DNA of 64,000 nucleotides from VAZQ01 sp035693615 (GTDB taxonomy: Bacteria; Pseudomonadota; Alphaproteobacteria; Rhizobiales; Xanthobacteraceae): positions 16,073-80,072 of the forward strand of contig DASSGH010000009.1 in assembly GCA_035693615.1 (NCBI GenBank). Reading direction: 5' to 3'. Positions 45,874 to 54,863 of this stretch are shown here, piece after piece (position 1 is the stretch's first letter; every line of letters starts with the position of its first letter). Below the pieces are notes generated by a model that worked only from the letters and a program-made list of their open reading frames with translations, did no database searches and was not told where the DNA came from. The position numbers and the translations under genes are program-made.

Positions 45874-46371
45874 GTGAAGCGGCGCGGGTTGATCAGACCG
45901 CTCGGCGGCGCGGCGGCCGGTTGGCCTCTCCCGCCACGCGGCCAAATCTCAAAGCCGTTTGCCAGTCATGGCCCGATCAAAGCGAAAACCGCTCGCGATT
46001 TGATTCTGCCGACCGGGCTGTCCTTGGCTCTGATCTTCCTCACCTCATTGGTGCTCGCTCAGATTGATTCGCATTTGAGAGCCCTCGACGTTTGGCACGA
46101 CCCCGAAGATTTGGCGCTCGCCTATCTGCTACCGACAATATTCATTGCGGTGTTTTTCGGCAGCACGGTCGCGGTCATCGCGTCACTGGCAAGCGGAGTC
46201 GCCGCTGCCTACTTCATCTATCCCCCGCAATTCAGTTTTCTGTTCGATCACCCTCAGCACATCGCCGAGCTCGGCTTTATCCTGGTGCTGGGGATAACGG
46301 CCAGCAAGGCAGTTGGCGTCATAACCGGCGACAAGCCGCTCGCGTGGCGCAGCCTCAGGAACGAGGCCTAG
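45874..46371 (+). CDS. DUF4118-like membrane protein with receptor-type leader
   Basis: 165 residues from GTG 45874 (GGAG about 10 bases upstream). Residues 1-24 read VKRRGLIRPLGGAAAGWP..., closely similar to the Tat leader of the ABC receptor at 50003 (QRRAFITLLGGVAAGWP), yet what follows is a three- to four-helix membrane domain of the DUF4118 kind (LAYLLPTIFIAVFFGSTVAVIASLASGVAAAYFIYPP), as in KdpD-type sensors without the kinase part. Looks like a leader sequence joined to a sensor membrane domain. Function unknown. Confidence 0.7.
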   Translation: MKRRGLIRPLGGAAAGWPLPPRGQISKPFASHGPIKAKTARDLILPTGLSLALIFLTSLVLAQIDSHLRALDVWHDPEDLALAYLLPTIFIAVFFGSTVAVIASLASGVAAAYFIYPPQFSFLFDHPQHIAELGFILVLGITASKAVGVITGDKPLAWRSLRNEA

Positions 46372-46425
46372 CCAAGGGCGGGGCGGCATTATTCAATGGC
46401 AGGGAGCCGCTTCGAGGAGAGCATC

Positions 46426-48093
46426 ATGCGTGACATCCTAACCGCCTTCGTCCTCCTTGCTGTCGCGCTTGGCTGCAGCAAGCCCGCCTCGTCGCAAACC
46501 CCGGCGGACATCGTGTTGTTCAACGGCAAGATCGTCACCGTGGACGATCGGTTCACGATCGGCGAGGCGCTTGCGATCAAGGGCGAGCGCATTCTCGCGG
46601 TCGGCAGCAATGCCGAGATGGACAAGCACAAGGGGCCGCTCACGCGCGTGCTCGACCTCGGTCGTCGCACCGTCATCCCCGGGCTGATCGACAATCACGC
46701 GCACTACATGCGCGCCGCGGAGTACTGGCATCGTGAAGTGCGGCTCGACGGCGTCACCTCGCACCGCGAAGCGCTCGAGCTGATCAAGCACAAGGCGTCC
46801 GAATCCAAGCCGGGCGAGTGGGTGGTCGTGCTCGGAGGTTGGTCGGAAGAGCAGTTCGTGGATGAACCTCGCGGCTTCAGCCGGGGCGAGCTCGACGGCA
46901 TTGCGCCGGACAATCCGGTGGCGCTGCAGCTTTTCTACTTCCGCGTCTACGCCAACACCGTCGCGCTCAAGGCGATGGGCATCGACCCGACCGCTCCCGA
47001 TCCGACCGGGATCAAGATCGAGAAGGACGAGAAGGGCCAGCCGACCGGCGCGCTCAACGGCGGCCCCGCGATCGGTCTGTTGCGCGACAAGCTCGGCGAG
47101 GTGGCGCGCGACAAGGCGGTCGAGAACGCGCGGCTCATCATGCACGACCTCAATACGATGGGCATCACCGCGTTCCAGGATCAAGGTGGGACCGGAATGA
47201 AGGCGAGCCACATCGACGCGTTTCGCATCGCCCACGATTCCGGGCAGATGACGGTGCGATCGTTCTACAACTATTACGAGGAACCGCGCTCCGCCGCGGA
47301 CGTCGACAACCTGATCGCCAGGATGGGTGAGATCAAACCGTTCCAGGGCGACGATTGGTTCGACCTGACCGGCTACGGCGAGACTTTATACTTCCCGTTG
47401 CACGACGCGCTGCTGGCGAAGGCCGCCAATCCTTCCGCCGACGCGCTCAAGCTTTGGCAACGGCTCGGCCTGGCACTGGCGCAAAACGGCATTCACCTCA
47501 ATGTGCATGCGCAACTGCGCGGCAGCATCGAGGGCTTCCTGACGGCAATGGAAGCGATCAACAAGGAACGGCCGATCAAGGGGTTGCGCTGGACCTTCTC
47601 GCATCTCGATCAGGCGCAGCCGCAGGACCTCGAGCGGATGAAGCGGCTCGACATCTACGCCCAGATCCACAGCCGTCCCACGATCCAAGGCATGCTGATG
47701 TTCAAGGTGCACGGAGACCTCACCTACGACATGCCGCCGTTGCGCATGATCCAGGACAGCGGGATTCCCTGGGGCCTCGGCTCGGATGCGACCGCGGTGA
47801 CGCCGTCGAGCCCGTTCACCACGCTGTGGTGGGCGGTCACCGGCAAAATGATCGGCGGCCGGCAGGTCCTGCGGCAGACCATTTCGCGCGAAGAGGCGTT
47901 GATCGCGCACACGCGCGCCAATGCCGTGTTTTTGTTCCAGGAGGCAAATCTGGGATCGCTCGCGCCGGGGAAGTACGCAGATCTGCTGGTGCTCGATCGC
48001 GATTACCTCACCGTGCCCGCGGACGAGATCCTGGCGATCAAACCCATGCTCACCATGGTCGGCGGTAAGACGGTCTACGACGCCACGCCCTGA
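46426..48093 (+). CDS. Exported YtcJ-like amidohydrolase (lipoprotein)
   Basis: 555 residues from ATG 46426, after GGAG; an in-frame ATG 30 bases earlier is less likely. Signal with a lipobox-like LAVALGC. Amidohydrolase_3 (YtcJ) fold: NGKIVTVDDRFTIGEALAIKGERILAVG, PGLIDNHAHYMRA (HxH), GITAFQDQGG, and near the C-terminus GLGSDATAV and LVLDRDYLTV. Acts outside the cytoplasm on an unknown amide or similar bond. Its 3' end faces another YtcJ-like gene with a 7-base gap. Confidence 0.87.
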   Translation: MRDILTAFVLLAVALGCSKPASSQTPADIVLFNGKIVTVDDRFTIGEALAIKGERILAVGSNAEMDKHKGPLTRVLDLGRRTVIPGLIDNHAHYMRAAEYWHREVRLDGVTSHREALELIKHKASESKPGEWVVVLGGWSEEQFVDEPRGFSRGELDGIAPDNPVALQLFYFRVYANTVALKAMGIDPTAPDPTGIKIEKDEKGQPTGALNGGPAIGLLRDKLGEVARDKAVENARLIMHDLNTMGITAFQDQGGTGMKASHIDAFRIAHDSGQMTVRSFYNYYEEPRSAADVDNLIARMGEIKPFQGDDWFDLTGYGETLYFPLHDALLAKAANPSADALKLWQRLGLALAQNGIHLNVHAQLRGSIEGFLTAMEAINKERPIKGLRWTFSHLDQAQPQDLERMKRLDIYAQIHSRPTIQGMLMFKVHGDLTYDMPPLRMIQDSGIPWGLGSDATAVTPSSPFTTLWWAVTGKMIGGRQVLRQTISREEALIAHTRANAVFLFQEANLGSLAPGKYADLLVLDRDYLTVPADEILAIKPMLTMVGGKTVYDATP

Positions 48094-48100
48094 CGCGCCC

Positions 48101-49768
48101 TCACGTCGGTCCGAACACCTCCCGTCCGCCGAGGAAGGTTCGATCGACGCGGATGTCCTTGAGCCGATCGAGCTCGCAGGACAGCGGATCCCCGGCCAGC
48201 ACGACCATGTCCGCCACCTTGCCGACCTCGAGCGACCCAAACCTGTCCTCGTTCCAGGTCAAGCGATGGCCGCTTTGGATTGCCATGCGCAAGGCCTCCT
48301 CTCGCGTCAGCCGACTCTCGCCGAGGCGGCGCTGACCGTCGTGGTCCCAGCGTGCAATGGCCTCCCACGCCGTCCACAGCATGGAATACGGCACGCCGTC
48401 GGTTGACAGTGCGACCGGCACGCCGCCATCCAGCATGCGCCGGATCGGGATGCCCTCCTCGCCGAGCCGGTCGAGGCCGTAGCGGTCGCCTGCCATCCAG
48501 AGGAAACCCGGCACCACCGTGGCGATGACCCCGAGCGCCTTCATGCGCCGGATCTGCGCGTCGCTCGCCTGATTGACGTGGATGACAACCCAGCGGCGGT
48601 CGCGGATCGGTACCTCCTTGTCGATCGCCTCATAAGCGCTCAGCGCGTATTCGAGATCGCGGCTGACCACGCAATTCACCCGCAGCCCGAGCCGCGCCGC
48701 TTCGATGCCGAGCTTCACGAAGCGCGCCGGCGTCATCGCTTGGTAGAAATGTCCGGCCCACTGATCGTAGGGATAGCCGGCGGCGATGATCTCCGCGACG
48801 GTGCTGTCGGCATGGCCGCCCAGATTGATTCCTTCCACGCGCAGGATGTCGTCGCCGCGGCCTCGGCCGCCGGCAACGCCGGCATAATGATAGAAGAGAT
48901 CGAGCAGCCGTTTGTCGTCGAACGCCGCGCTCGGCATGCTGATCGGGGCATGCATGCGCAAGGGCAGGGCGCCGCGCTCGGCATTCTCGCGATAGGCGCG
49001 GATTACCGTGGGGGTGAGCCCATGTCCTTCATAGAGCGAGGTCGTTCCTGCCGCGGCATAGGCCTGCGCGCCGAGGCGAACGCTGTCCAGGCGGTCGGCG
49101 TATTTGAAGCGGGGCAAGTCGCGGAATAGCGTGTACTCCAGGACCGGAACGAAATTCCGCTCCAGAAAGACGCCGGTCGGCTCGCCGTGCGCATCCTTCA
49201 CGATGTCGACGTTGTGCGGGGCGGGGGTATCGCGCGTCACGCCCGCGCGGCTGAGCGCCAACGAGTTGGCAACCGAGGGGAATGGACGGCGGCTCCACCA
49301 GCCCCATACCGCGCGAATATAAACCGCGTGATCGGGCGCGACCGCGTCGAGGTCATGCCGCGTCGGAAAGCGGCCGTCGGTCAATTGCTCGGGGCGGCTG
49401 ATGTACTCGTGCGGCGGCTCGCCCATGGGCATGAGCACGATCCACTCGCCGGCGGGCGTCGTCTGCGCCGCGCGTTTGACGATGTCGACGATGGCGGCGA
49501 CGGAATGAAGGCCGGCAATGGGAATGCCGCCGCGCGCCTTGAGACCTTCGCGGTCGGCGTGCGGATGCGCGTCGAAAAAGCCCGGCAGCACGCAACGGCC
49601 CTTAAGATCGATGCACCGCGTCGTGGGCGCGGCCGTCTTGAGCAGCGCCGCGTCCTCGCCCACGGACGCGATGAGCCCCGCGCGCACCGTGACCGCCTGC
49701 GCCACGCGTGAGCTCGCGTCGAGCGTGATGATCTTGCCGTTGTGGAGGATAAGATCAGGCGGCAGCAT
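48101..49768 (-). CDS. YtcJ-like amidohydrolase (cytosolic)
   Basis: 555 residues from ATG 49768; the open frame upstream runs into a REP-like palindrome. LILHNGKIITLDASSRVAQAVTVRAG, PGFFDAHPHADREG (the usual HxH reads HPH), GTTSLYEGHG, VALSTDGVPYS, ADMVVLAGDPL. No signal peptide, unlike the facing paralogue. A metal-dependent hydrolase of unknown substrate. The two are diverged family members placed tail to tail rather than a recent duplication. Confidence 0.85.
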   Translation of the reverse strand: MLPPDLILHNGKIITLDASSRVAQAVTVRAGLIASVGEDAALLKTAAPTTRCIDLKGRCVLPGFFDAHPHADREGLKARGGIPIAGLHSVAAIVDIVKRAAQTTPAGEWIVLMPMGEPPHEYISRPEQLTDGRFPTRHDLDAVAPDHAVYIRAVWGWWSRRPFPSVANSLALSRAGVTRDTPAPHNVDIVKDAHGEPTGVFLERNFVPVLEYTLFRDLPRFKYADRLDSVRLGAQAYAAAGTTSLYEGHGLTPTVIRAYRENAERGALPLRMHAPISMPSAAFDDKRLLDLFYHYAGVAGGRGRGDDILRVEGINLGGHADSTVAEIIAAGYPYDQWAGHFYQAMTPARFVKLGIEAARLGLRVNCVVSRDLEYALSAYEAIDKEVPIRDRRWVVIHVNQASDAQIRRMKALGVIATVVPGFLWMAGDRYGLDRLGEEGIPIRRMLDGGVPVALSTDGVPYSMLWTAWEAIARWDHDGQRRLGESRLTREEALRMAIQSGHRLTWNEDRFGSLEVGKVADMVVLAGDPLSCELDRLKDIRVDRTFLGGREVFGPT

Positions 49769-49810
49769 GCATTGCCAGTCTAGGGCATTTTCCCACGCCT
49801 TGCCGCCACC

Positions 49811-49863
49811 CCTCATGCTGAGGAGCCTCGCAGCGCTTGCGCTGCGAGGCGCTCGAAGCATGG
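49811..49863. repeat. REP-like palindromic element
   Basis: An inverted repeat with a perfect 12-bp inner stem (gcctcgcagcgc / gcgctgcgaggc, loop tt) and outer arms catgct / agcatg. This 'cctcatgctgagGAG...' palindrome class is widespread between genes in Bradyrhizobium and relatives. It lies upstream of the amidohydrolase start at 49768. Confidence 0.7.
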
Positions 49864-49890
49864 GGCGCCGCACGGATGTTTGGGTTCGGT

Positions 49891-49942
49891 CCCCCTCATC
49901 CTTCGAGACGGGCGCTCACGCGCCCCCCTCGGGATGAGGGGG
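49891..49942. repeat. REP-like palindromic element, second copy
   Basis: Outer arms ccccctcatcc and gggatgaggggg enclose ggcgc-tcac-gcgcc; the internal cttcgag resembles gctcgaag of the first copy 30 bases away. The two form a pair, as bacterial REP elements often do. Located about 60 bases upstream of the receptor gene at 50003. Confidence 0.7.
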
Positions 49943-50002
49943 CGAAGGCCCGCTGACGGATATCCGCCGATCCGATATCCTTGGCCCGGGCAGAGGGACC
50001 GA

Positions 50003-51004
50003 ATGGATTTCGCTCGCTTGCAACGGCGCGCGTTCATCACGCTGCTCGGCGGCGTCGCGGCCGGTTGGCCAATCGCGGCGCGCGCGCAGCAGGCGGCCAT
50101 GCCGGTGGTCGGCATTCTTGCTGTCAGTTCGGCCGAAACCAATGCCCTTCGTATGCGTGCGTTCCGAGAGGCGCTCAGTGCGGCAGGTTACGTAGACGGC
50201 CAGAACGTCCGCATCAAATATCAATGGGCAGAGGCGCATACCGGGCGACTGCCGGAGCTTGCTGCGCAACTGGCTCAGGATCAGGTCGCGGTCCTGGTAG
50301 CTGCTGGCGGCACTGCTTCGGCGCTGGCAGCGAAAACGGCGACCGCGACAATTCCGATCGTATTCGGGATAGGGGCGGACCCGGTGCAGGTTGGGCTCGT
50401 CGCGAGCCTCAACCGGCCGGGCGGCAACGCGACCGGTGCGACAAGCATAAACATAGAACTAGGGCCGAAGCGGCTGGAGCTGATGCGTGAACTGTTGCCC
50501 TCGGTCAGTACTATGGCGCTCCTGGTAAACCCGACGACGCCGGCTCTTGCCGAGCCCGCCACGCGCACTGCGCAAGCCGCCGCTCAGGCGCTGGGATTGG
50601 GGTTGCATGTGCTGCAGGCGCGCAGCGAGCACGATTTCGATCCGACGTTTGCAAAGCTCGTGGAATTGCGAGTACGCGCACTGATTATCGCACCCGACCA
50701 GCTATTCACCGCTTACAGCGAGCGGCTGGCAGAACTAACCCTTCGGCATGCGCTGCCCGCAATCTATGAATTTCGTCAGTTCGTGACCGCGGGCGGGCTG
50801 ATCAGTTATGGCAGCAGTGAAACGGAATACTACCGTTTGGTCGGGAACTACGTGGGCAAAGTCCTCAAGGGCGAGAAGCCCGCTGATCTGCCGGTGCAGC
50901 AGGCCACGAAGGTGGAGCTACTCATCAATCTCAAGACTGCTAATACGCTTGGCATCACCGTCCCACTGCCGCTCTCCGGCCGCGCAGATGAGCTGATCGA
51001 ATGA
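50003..51004 (+). CDS. ABC-type solute-binding protein (ABC_sub_bind family)
   Basis: 333 residues from ATG 50003. Tat-type leader RRAFITLLGGVAAGWPIAARAQQ, then MPVVGILAVSSAETNALRMRAFREALSAAGYVDGQNVRIKYQWAEAHTGRLPELAAQLA, the standard YtrF/TrpX-like (PF04392) receptor expanded in Bradyrhizobium. Binds an unknown small molecule. Stop and next start overlap (ATGA at 51001), so it is coupled to a Bug receptor, an odd pairing of two receptor classes. Confidence 0.9.
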   Translation: MDFARLQRRAFITLLGGVAAGWPIAARAQQAAMPVVGILAVSSAETNALRMRAFREALSAAGYVDGQNVRIKYQWAEAHTGRLPELAAQLAQDQVAVLVAAGGTASALAAKTATATIPIVFGIGADPVQVGLVASLNRPGGNATGATSINIELGPKRLELMRELLPSVSTMALLVNPTTPALAEPATRTAQAAAQALGLGLHVLQARSEHDFDPTFAKLVELRVRALIIAPDQLFTAYSERLAELTLRHALPAIYEFRQFVTAGGLISYGSSETEYYRLVGNYVGKVLKGEKPADLPVQQATKVELLINLKTANTLGITVPLPLSGRADELIE

Positions 51005-51996
51005 AACGGCGCGCGGTCATTACGCTGCTCGGCGGCGCGGCGGCGCTTCTCGCCGGATCGATGCTCGCAGCCGGCCCCGCAGCGGCGCAGACCTATCCCA
51101 GCCGTCCGATCACGCTGGTGGTGCCGTTTCCGCCCGGCGGCGCCACCAATGCGATCGCGCGCATCATACAGGACAGCATGTCGCAATCGCTCGGCCAGCA
51201 GCTCGTCATCGAGAACATCGGCGGCGCCGGCGGCATGATCGCCGCCGGCCGTGCCGCCCGCGCCGCGCCCGACGGCTATACCGTGCTGCTGCATCAGGTG
51301 GCGCTCGCGGCGGGCATGACGCTCTACTCCAACCTCGGCTTCGATGCGGAAAAAGATTTCGTCAGCATTGGGCTGATCAATAACGCCGCGTCGACGCTCG
51401 CGGGTCGTTCGACACTGCCGCCGAGCAATATCGCCGAGCTGGTGCGCTGGATGAAGGAGCCCGGACAGAACGCCAAAATCGCCCATCCCGGCGTCGGCTC
51501 ATTCGGGCATCTTGCCGGCGTGCTCGTTGCCGAGGAGATCGGCGCGACGGTGACGCAAGTTCCTTATCGCGGCGCCGGCCCGGCGCTCAACGACCTTTTG
51601 ACGGGCGTCGCCGATCTGAGTTCGATATCGGCGGTGGTCGCCGGACCTCTGGTCAAGGCCGGCAAGATCAAGGGCTACGCGATCATCGGCAGAACGCGGT
51701 TCGCTGGGCTGCCGGATCTGCCGACCATGGGTGAGGTCGGCTACAAGAAGCTCGATCTCGATTTTTGGCACATGTTGCTTGCGCCGGTCGGCACGCCGGG
51801 GCCGATCGTCGAGCGGCTCAACGCGGCGCTGCGACACGCGCTTGCGGATGCCAAGGTGCGCAAGGTGTTCGAGGAAGGTGGCATGGATGTTTTTGCGCCC
51901 GAGGAGCAGACGCCGCAAGCCGCGCGCGCGTTGCTCACGCGCGAGGTCAAGCTCTGGGGCGATGTGATCCGCGCCAACAATATCGCCGCGCATTAG
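51001..51996 (+). CDS. Bug/TctC-family solute receptor
   Basis: 331 residues, four-base overlap with the previous receptor. Leader KRRAVITLLGGAAALLAGS shares the RR..ITLLGG motif with its neighbour; the mature protein is Bug type: YPSRPITLVVPFPPGGATNAIARII, VIENIGGAGGMIAAGRAARAAPDGYTVLL, VPYRGAGPALNDLLTGV. No membrane subunits nearby. Confidence 0.92.
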   Translation: MKRRAVITLLGGAAALLAGSMLAAGPAAAQTYPSRPITLVVPFPPGGATNAIARIIQDSMSQSLGQQLVIENIGGAGGMIAAGRAARAAPDGYTVLLHQVALAAGMTLYSNLGFDAEKDFVSIGLINNAASTLAGRSTLPPSNIAELVRWMKEPGQNAKIAHPGVGSFGHLAGVLVAEEIGATVTQVPYRGAGPALNDLLTGVADLSSISAVVAGPLVKAGKIKGYAIIGRTRFAGLPDLPTMGEVGYKKLDLDFWHMLLAPVGTPGPIVERLNAALRHALADAKVRKVFEEGGMDVFAPEEQTPQAARALLTREVKLWGDVIRANNIAAH

Positions 51997-52181
51997 CGCT
52001 ACCGGCCTCGGGTTGGCCCCTATCCGCGAGTGACTCGCGCGCGTGCGCGTCCTCTCTCATCTCAAACTCGGACCTGCCCGACTTCGGAACTTTAAGAGTT
52101 GGCCGAAGTGAAAGAAAATCGACTTCGGCTGCTGGCCACCGTAGCCAGCAACCCCTCCGTAATCGCTGGCATCAAAGCGCG

Positions 52182-53114
52182 TTATGTTCCGCTCCTCGCT
52201 GATTTGGCCACTGTTGCGTCTCGGTCCGGCGCAGTGCCTCCCTTTTCGGCAAGTTTTCGATCTACGCCGCGCTTATCCGCATATTCTTTACCGTCGATCG
52301 GCGCAATGTGTGGTGGATCCTTATCCAGGTAGGGTCTGCCAATCCCAAATTCCGCGCCATGCGCGTCGATCCACTTCCACATCCGTTCGCTTGAACTGCA
52401 TCGCTCGGAGCGCGTCTCGCCCTTCACGCTGACGACATCGGCTGCAAGCGCGTGACCATAGCCACCGCGGCGGCTCCCGCCATGGTATGAATTACCCGTC
52501 ACGGCCTTATTGCCGCTTGCGATCGATTGCCGGTAATCATCGCGGAAGCCACTCGTCATACCAGGAGCAAGCCCGGCGTCGTCCAGCGCGCGAAAGAGAC
52601 GATACAGTCTCACTTTGAAGCCTGGGTCGATCCCGCCGATCACGTATTGTGCCACGGGCATGCCAGCTTTCTCGGCGGCATCCGGATCCTTCCACGTAAA
52701 GTCCTCGTTCACGAGTTTGGTAACAGTTTTCGTGACGGTGCGGCTCTTGCCGTTCTTCTCGACTGTTACCTTGATCCGCTCCTCCACCTTGATCGTATCG
52801 ACCTTTGGCGCGCGTTCGTACACCGACCAGAGATATTGGTCGATACACTCTTCGGTCAGGACGCACGCGTCCGAAGTTTCGAGCGCGTTCACATTTACCT
52901 CTGGCTGGGCAAGCGGCACTTTCATGGCCGGATCAGCGAGGGTGGCGCTTGCGTCCGGATTGGGGAACGCGGGTCTTAGCTCTGCGCCAGCGCGCGCGGC
53001 ATCGGAGTGAGCGAGTGCAGCTATCGCATCTAGGGAATCGGGATTCGCGCGAGCACAAAGCAAAACTGCCAAGCTACCGCATAGTAAACAGCCAAACCTA
53101 TTTAAGAGTCTCAT
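52182..53114 (-). CDS. Exported M15-like (VanY/DacB-fold) putative peptidase
   Basis: 310 residues from ATG 53114, signal about 1-23. C-terminal domain: SGFRDDYRQS (188-197), SYHGGSRRGGYGHALAADVV (209-228) and DPPHIAP (266-272). In M15 metallopeptidases the zinc ligands lie in S.H..G.A.D and P.H; here His211, Asp226 and His269 fit, with about eight extra residues between the first two. It may cleave peptidoglycan stem peptides or be inactive. N-terminal 180 residues are unknown. Lies in a lower-GC stretch. Confidence 0.65.
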   Translation of the reverse strand: MRLLNRFGCLLCGSLAVLLCARANPDSLDAIAALAHSDAARAGAELRPAFPNPDASATLADPAMKVPLAQPEVNVNALETSDACVLTEECIDQYLWSVYERAPKVDTIKVEERIKVTVEKNGKSRTVTKTVTKLVNEDFTWKDPDAAEKAGMPVAQYVIGGIDPGFKVRLYRLFRALDDAGLAPGMTSGFRDDYRQSIASGNKAVTGNSYHGGSRRGGYGHALAADVVSVKGETRSERCSSSERMWKWIDAHGAEFGIGRPYLDKDPPHIAPIDGKEYADKRGVDRKLAEKGGTAPDRDATVAKSARSGT

Positions 53115-53249
53115 GTTTGGCCCCCATTGTCTGTGCCCGTTAAAGCTCGCGCGGTCGTGGCTCTTCAGCCACAAGGCAAGGATTCGACGCGAGCAGTTGT
53201 GAATCGAGCCGTGTCGGCGTTGAGGCTTTCACAAGCGCGATGGCTTGCC

Positions 53250-53438
53250 TTAGCCCTTCGTCATGACTGGCTGCGGATATTTGCCAACCGGATACTTGCC
53301 AACGGGATATTTGCCGATCGGGTACTTGCCGATTGGTGCCGCCGCCACCGGGGGCGGCTCCTTGCGCGGCAAATCGGCCGCAGCGGCAACACTCAGCATG
53401 GCGAGGAGCCCCAGCGTTACGATTATGGTGATCTTCAT
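53250..53438 (-). CDS. Small exported protein with GKYP pentapeptide repeats
   Basis: 62 residues with AAGGGGAT before ATG. Signal about 1-21 (ending VAAAAD), a basic-proline linker, then four tandem pentapeptides, IGKYP twice and VGKYP twice (residues 36-55), and a short tail. In DNA the repeats are four 15-bp units at 53274-53333 with third-base differences, so the amino-acid pattern is being kept. Similar GK-repeat miniproteins occur in Bradyrhizobium. Function unknown; lies upstream of the M15-like gene on the same strand. Confidence 0.7.
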   Translation of the reverse strand: MKITIIVTLGLLAMLSVAAAADLPRKEPPPVAAAPIGKYPIGKYPVGKYPVGKYPQPVMTKG

Positions 53439-53815
53439 GATGCTAATCCCCTTATGTTAGGCACCCGGACGGGCCGGCCGAGTGACGCCCTACTCCGCTT
53501 TGTCTGTGCGAGACGCCCGCTTCAACCATCCCACGTTCCGGCTCAATCGCCGGGGGGAATGGCTCCCGACTATTTGTCGCTTCGGCGATGGATTGGTTCA
53601 AATGCGATTGGGAGGATCGGGAAGGACGCGGATTAACCAAATGCTCGGCGGCGATGGCGAAGTCATTGCCACCATTCTTTTACCGTTCGGCTCAAGCCTG
53701 CGCGTATCTATCTACCGCCGACGAGTCGATGTGCGTGTTCCCAGTGAGCTTCGCCGAAGCGGATTCACCACATCGTTCAGCCGTAGGCGACAACCGAACC
53801 CCTGGCATGCAGCTA
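53439..53815. other. Intergenic, no certain gene
   Basis: 377 bases. A 115-codon frame at 53482-53829 on the plus strand overlaps the 3' end of the small gene at 53816 and has no recognisable protein features; it is not accepted. No terminator or repeat stands out. Confidence 0.4.
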
Positions 53816-53998
53816 TCATTCCTCTTTGATTGTGATGACGTAGCGTTGCCCGCTCTCAAGCTTGACCCTGATACGGAACTCGCCCGTATAGTCCTTGCGG
53901 ACGTAGAGGTCCGCCAGCAGGCGGGTCTTCACGATGTTGAGTGCGGTTGTGATAATCGCTTCTAGGGCTTCAAGATGCTCCGAGCGGATTGTCACCAT
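53816..53998 (-). CDS. Small protein, unknown
   Basis: 60 residues with a good RBS (GGGAGG about 8 bases before ATG). An amphipathic helix (SEHLEALEAIITTALNIVKTRLLADL) is followed by two beta strands (GEFRIRVKLESGQRYVITIKEE). No family recognised. It lies in the lower-GC segment with other orphan genes. Confidence 0.55.
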   Translation of the reverse strand: MVTIRSEHLEALEAIITTALNIVKTRLLADLYVRKDYTGEFRIRVKLESGQRYVITIKEE

Positions 53999-54000
53999 TA

Positions 54001-54377
54001 GCTCGCCTCCCGCGCTTTTCTAGTGAATGGTCGCGGGAATGCGGCGACCCTCCCGCGCGCTCCACTTGCGGTCGAAGCTCGCGCCAGCATCATAAGTTGA
54101 CGGTATCATTCCACTAAATGCTCATTGCACTGAGAACGAGACTTGATCGCGAATAGTCCACCTAACGTCAATACAAAGAGTCGGCAAATCGCTTCTCATC
54201 CGCTCTCGCGTTTGGACGTGTCACGTAGGTTGCACGGAAACGTTCCAGGAGCGAAGCGAGGTGCACGTGTCTTGTCGGTACCAGCATGGCGACCGCATTA
54301 TTTGCGCGGTATCTGCGTGACGATCTCGATGCCGGAAGGGCCACCGCACCACCAGGTAAGTGCCGCCAGTTTTGGAC
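54001..54377. other. Intergenic, no gene recognised
   Basis: 377 bases of lower GC. Frames on both strands are short and unlike known proteins. The 3' part on the minus strand stays open beyond the next gene's stop in another phase, but without recognisable character. Confidence 0.35.
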
Positions 54378-54623
54378 CTAAGATCGTGATGCGGTTCTTG
54401 CCAGCCGTTGCCGGTCCGCGTTTTTTAGCTGATCGAGGATCAGGTAACGGTGCCTCTCGAAGGAACGCAGGTTTTCCTCCAGTGCTCGTAGCATCGACAC
54501 GGGAATATCTGGGGAGTGACCATTTTCGTAAGCGGTCGCGATGCTCTCGCGTTGGCGCGCGATACGGCTTTTGCATTCGGCAATGAACCGATCTGCTTGG
54601 GCTAAGTGCTCGCGATGCGTCAT
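54378..54623 (-). CDS. Small helical protein, unknown
   Basis: 81 residues from ATG 54623 with AGGAGG about 10 bases upstream; an earlier in-frame start would add 26 non-helical residues. Two long helices: HREHLAQADRFIAECKSRIARQRESIATAYENG and SMLRALEENLRSFERHRYLILDQL, giving a helical-hairpin shape. Resembles small conserved hypothetical proteins of Bradyrhizobium; no function known. Confidence 0.6.
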   Translation of the reverse strand: MTHREHLAQADRFIAECKSRIARQRESIATAYENGHSPDIPVSMLRALEENLRSFERHRYLILDQLKNADRQRLARTASRS

Positions 54624-54863
54624 CGCCTGAAATCCTCCTGTTCCTCCGGCTTCTCTGCCGTGCAGCCCCTGCCAACCCGAGATGCCGATGAGTCCTGCCA
54701 CGGTCTGCCGCCCAGCCGCTGACTACCGATCGCGCGTTTAACAATAGATGTGCAAAAAAATGCGCTATTTCATCCGGTCCATGGAGCGGCGGGACGCCAC
54801 GCGTAAACTCGACGATCCGCGCGGTTCATCAAGCAGCGTTTTCAGCCGGAATCACCTCTTTCG

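Noticed and set aside
53274..53333. Four 15-bp tandem units considered as a minisatellite or operator array
   Set aside because: They encode the GKYP pentapeptides in frame with a signal peptide and RBS, so the coding explanation is better.
53482..53829. 115-codon frame in the lower-GC region
   Set aside because: No recognisable fold, no RBS noticed, and it overlaps the 3' end of a better-supported small gene on the other strand.
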